From contig NZ_LJJF01000001.1 in assembly GCF_001625365.1 (NCBI RefSeq), positions 4,289,001-4,353,000 of the forward strand: a stretch of DNA of 64,000 nt, read 5' to 3'. Origin of the DNA: Streptomyces sp. MJM8645. Lineage in GTDB: Bacteria; Actinomycetota; Actinomycetes; Streptomycetales; Streptomycetaceae. The notes under the pieces are model-generated. The model ran no database searches and was not told where the DNA came from. It was given only the letters and a program-made list of their open reading frames with translations. Every line of letters starts with the position of its first letter. Position 1 is the first letter of the stretch. Made by a program: the position numbers and the translations under genes. Shown piece after piece: positions 62,264 to 64,000 of this stretch.

Positions 62264-63601
62264 GTGAGTCTTCTCGTCGTTGGACTGAGCCATCGCACGG
62301 CGCCGGTCGGCGTGCTGGAGCGCGCCGCGCTGACCGGTGAGGTGCCGACCCGGCTGCTGCACGACGCGGCCGCCACCGCGACCGTCGCCGAGGCCGCGCT
62401 GCTCAACACCTGCAACCGGATCGAGCTGTACGCGGACGTGGACAAGTTCCACGCCGGCGTCGCCGAGCTGTCGCTGCTGCTCGCCCACCACAGCGGGGTG
62501 GACCTGGAGGAGCTGACCTCCCACCTCTACGTCCACTACGAGGACCGCGCCGTCCACCACCTGTTCTCGGTGGCCTGCGGCCTGGACTCGATGGTGGTCG
62601 GCGAGGGCCAGATCCTCGGCCAGCTGCGCGACGCGCTGGCCACCGCGCAGGAGGAGCACACCGCCGGGCGCGGCCTGAACGAGCTGTTCCAGCAGGCGCT
62701 GCGGGTCGGCAAGCGGGCGCACAGCGAGACCGGCATCGACAAGGCCGGCCAGTCGCTGGTGACCTTCGGCCTGGAGCAGGTCGCGGCGGGCGCGGGCGAG
62801 ATCGCCGGCAAGCGGGCGCTGGTGGTCGGCGCGGGCTCGATGAGCTCGCTGGCCGCCGCCACCCTGGTCCGCTCCGGCGTCACCGACGTGCTGATCGCCA
62901 ACCGGACGCCGGCCCGCGCCGAGCGTCTGGTCGAGATCCTCGGCTCCGGCGTGGCCCGCACCCTGGACCTGGCCAAGGTGCCGGAGGCGCTGGCCGACGT
63001 CGACCTGGTGATCTCCTGCACCGGCGCGGCCGGTGTGGTGGTCAAGGCCGGGGACGTGGCCGCCGCGGTCGCCGCCCGCACCGCCGACCAGCCGCTCGCC
63101 CTGCTCGACCTGGCCATGCCGCGCGACGTCGACCACGCCGTGCACGAGCTGCCCGGCGCCCTGCTGGTGGACCTGGAGAGCCTCTCCCACGCGCACGCCG
63201 CCACCCCCGGCGCCGGTGACGTGGACCAGGTCGGCCGGATCGTCGCCGACGAGGTGGCCGCCTTCGGCGCCGCCCAGCGGGCCGCCCGGATCGCGCCGAC
63301 CGTGGTCGCGCTGCGGGCGATGGCCTCCGGCGTGGTCTCCGCCGAGCTGGGCCGGCTGGACTCCCGGCTGCCCGACCTGGACGAGCGCTCCCGCGCGGAG
63401 ATCACCCAGACCGTCCGCCGCGTCGTCGACAAGCTGCTGCACGCCCCGACCGTCCGGGTGAAGCAGCTGGCCGCCGAGCCCGGCGGCGCCTCCTACGCGG
63501 ACGCGCTGCGCGAGCTGTTCGACCTCGACCCGGCGGCCGTGCACGCCGTGTCGGGCACACCCGTCGGCGGCCCCCAGCCCTCGGGCGGGGGCGCCAGATG
63601 A
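62264..63601 (+). CDS. hemA: Glutamyl-tRNA reductase
   Basis: HemA reduces glutamyl-tRNA to glutamate semialdehyde, the first committed step of C5 tetrapyrrole synthesis. The 445-residue enzyme has the N-terminal catalytic domain with LLNTCNRIELYA (nucleophilic cysteine), VACGLDSMVVGEGQILGQLR, the NADPH-binding LVVGAGSMSSLAAATLV and the dimerisation helices at the C terminus (VRRVVDKLLHAPTVRVKQL). The GTG start follows a 100-nt gap from rex. The stop codon overlaps the hemC start as ATGA. Confidence 0.96.
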   Translation: MSLLVVGLSHRTAPVGVLERAALTGEVPTRLLHDAAATATVAEAALLNTCNRIELYADVDKFHAGVAELSLLLAHHSGVDLEELTSHLYVHYEDRAVHHLFSVACGLDSMVVGEGQILGQLRDALATAQEEHTAGRGLNELFQQALRVGKRAHSETGIDKAGQSLVTFGLEQVAAGAGEIAGKRALVVGAGSMSSLAAATLVRSGVTDVLIANRTPARAERLVEILGSGVARTLDLAKVPEALADVDLVISCTGAAGVVVKAGDVAAAVAARTADQPLALLDLAMPRDVDHAVHELPGALLVDLESLSHAHAATPGAGDVDQVGRIVADEVAAFGAAQRAARIAPTVVALRAMASGVVSAELGRLDSRLPDLDERSRAEITQTVRRVVDKLLHAPTVRVKQLAAEPGGASYADALRELFDLDPAAVHAVSGTPVGGPQPSGGGAR

Positions 63602-64000
63602 ACCGTCAGCCATCCCACGAGTACCACCGGGACGATCACCTCATGAATGGTCAACCGATCACGGAGCAGACTCCGGCCGCCACCGCGACCCTGCGGCTCG
63701 GCACCCGGCGCAGCGCGCTCGCCATGGCCCAGTCGGGCATGGTGGCCCGCGAGGTCACCCGGGTCACCGGGCGCCCCGTCGAGCTGGTCGAGATCACCAC
63801 CTACGGCGACACCTCCCGGGAGGCGCTGGCGCAGATCGGCGGCACCGGCGTGTTCGTCTCCGCACTGCGGGACGCGTTGCTGGAGGGCCGGATCGACTTC
63901 GCCGTGCACTCGCTCAAGGACCTGCCCACCGCCGAGCCGGAGGGCCTGGCGCTGGCCGCCGTCCCCGAGCGCGAGGACGCCCGGGACGCCCTGGTCGCCG
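63598..64000 (+). CDS. hemC: Porphobilinogen deaminase (3' end outside window)
   Basis: HemC polymerises four porphobilinogens to hydroxymethylbilane. About 134 residues are visible. They include RLGTRRSALAMAQSGMVARE, LVEITTYGDTS, GGTGVFVSALRDALLEGRID and the HSLKDLPT block that binds the dipyrromethane cofactor and substrate. The ATG at 63598 overlaps the hemA stop codon (ATGA) and suggests coupling; the ATG at 63643 in the same frame is a possible alternative and lies nearer the usual family start. Confidence 0.94.
   Translation, partial: MNRQPSHEYHRDDHLMNGQPITEQTPAATATLRLGTRRSALAMAQSGMVAREVTRVTGRPVELVEITTYGDTSREALAQIGGTGVFVSALRDALLEGRIDFAVHSLKDLPTAEPEGLALAAVPEREDARDALVA

Overview
The window is very GC-rich with strong third-position GC bias. 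It carries Streptomycetaceae developmental genes (bldN with its anti-sigma gene, lsr2, rex-hemA-hemC, an AURKAIP1/bS22 mini-gene), so it is a chromosomal core segment of a Streptomyces or Kitasatospora. I see no rRNA, tRNA, CRISPR, phage or insertion sequence.

Layout. 0-5 kb: the 3' end of a family 2 encapsulin shell gene, a polyprenyl diphosphate synthase that is its likely cargo, a strong terminator, then two tandem DUF1254/DUF1214 genes. 5-20 kb: an unusual sigma-like/zinc-finger/transmembrane/BACON protein, radA-disA, a membrane protein, mutY, a DHA2 drug exporter with a divergent TetR gene and shared palindrome, an M23 peptidase, a threonine-aldolase-like lyase and a secreted M6 protease. 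20-38 kb: mostly minus strand, with clpC, lsr2, argA, a BlaI-type regulator, lysS plus a coupled 39-residue membrane peptide, and a cofactor cluster (DUF2520 reductase, panC, panD, nadB, nadC, coaX). A two-component system follows, then a MidA-type methyltransferase overlapping nuoD. 38-53 kb: a cysteine-rich protein, a glycerophosphodiesterase lipoprotein, a Ppx/GppA phosphatase, a TIM-barrel isomerase with a histone-H1-like tail, a methyltransferase, ilvD, membrane proteins, proC, a HAD phosphatase, an MFS transporter and an AcuC-like deacetylase. 53-64 kb: an excisionase-type HTH protein, the bS22 mini-gene, an epimerase, an acyltransferase, rsbN, bldN, a HAD-IB phosphatase, a glutaredoxin, a DnaQ-like exonuclease, rex with its operator, hemA and the start of hemC.

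How the genes work together. Many are housekeeping: NAD and pantothenate supply, tetrapyrrole synthesis under Rex redox control, branched-chain amino acid, arginine and proline synthesis, lysyl-tRNA charging, and DNA repair with c-di-AMP. The most interesting assemblies are the encapsulin/isoprenoid pair at the left edge, the single-chain sigma/anti-sigma-like membrane protein next to radA, the MidA-nuoD overlap, and the bldN/rsbN switch with a candidate ECF promoter in front of rsbN.

A pattern runs through the whole window. At least 18 genes have a TANNNT-like -10 hexamer ending 6-9 nt before the start codon and most lack a convincing Shine-Dalgarno sequence, which points to extensive leaderless transcription and was used to choose several starts.
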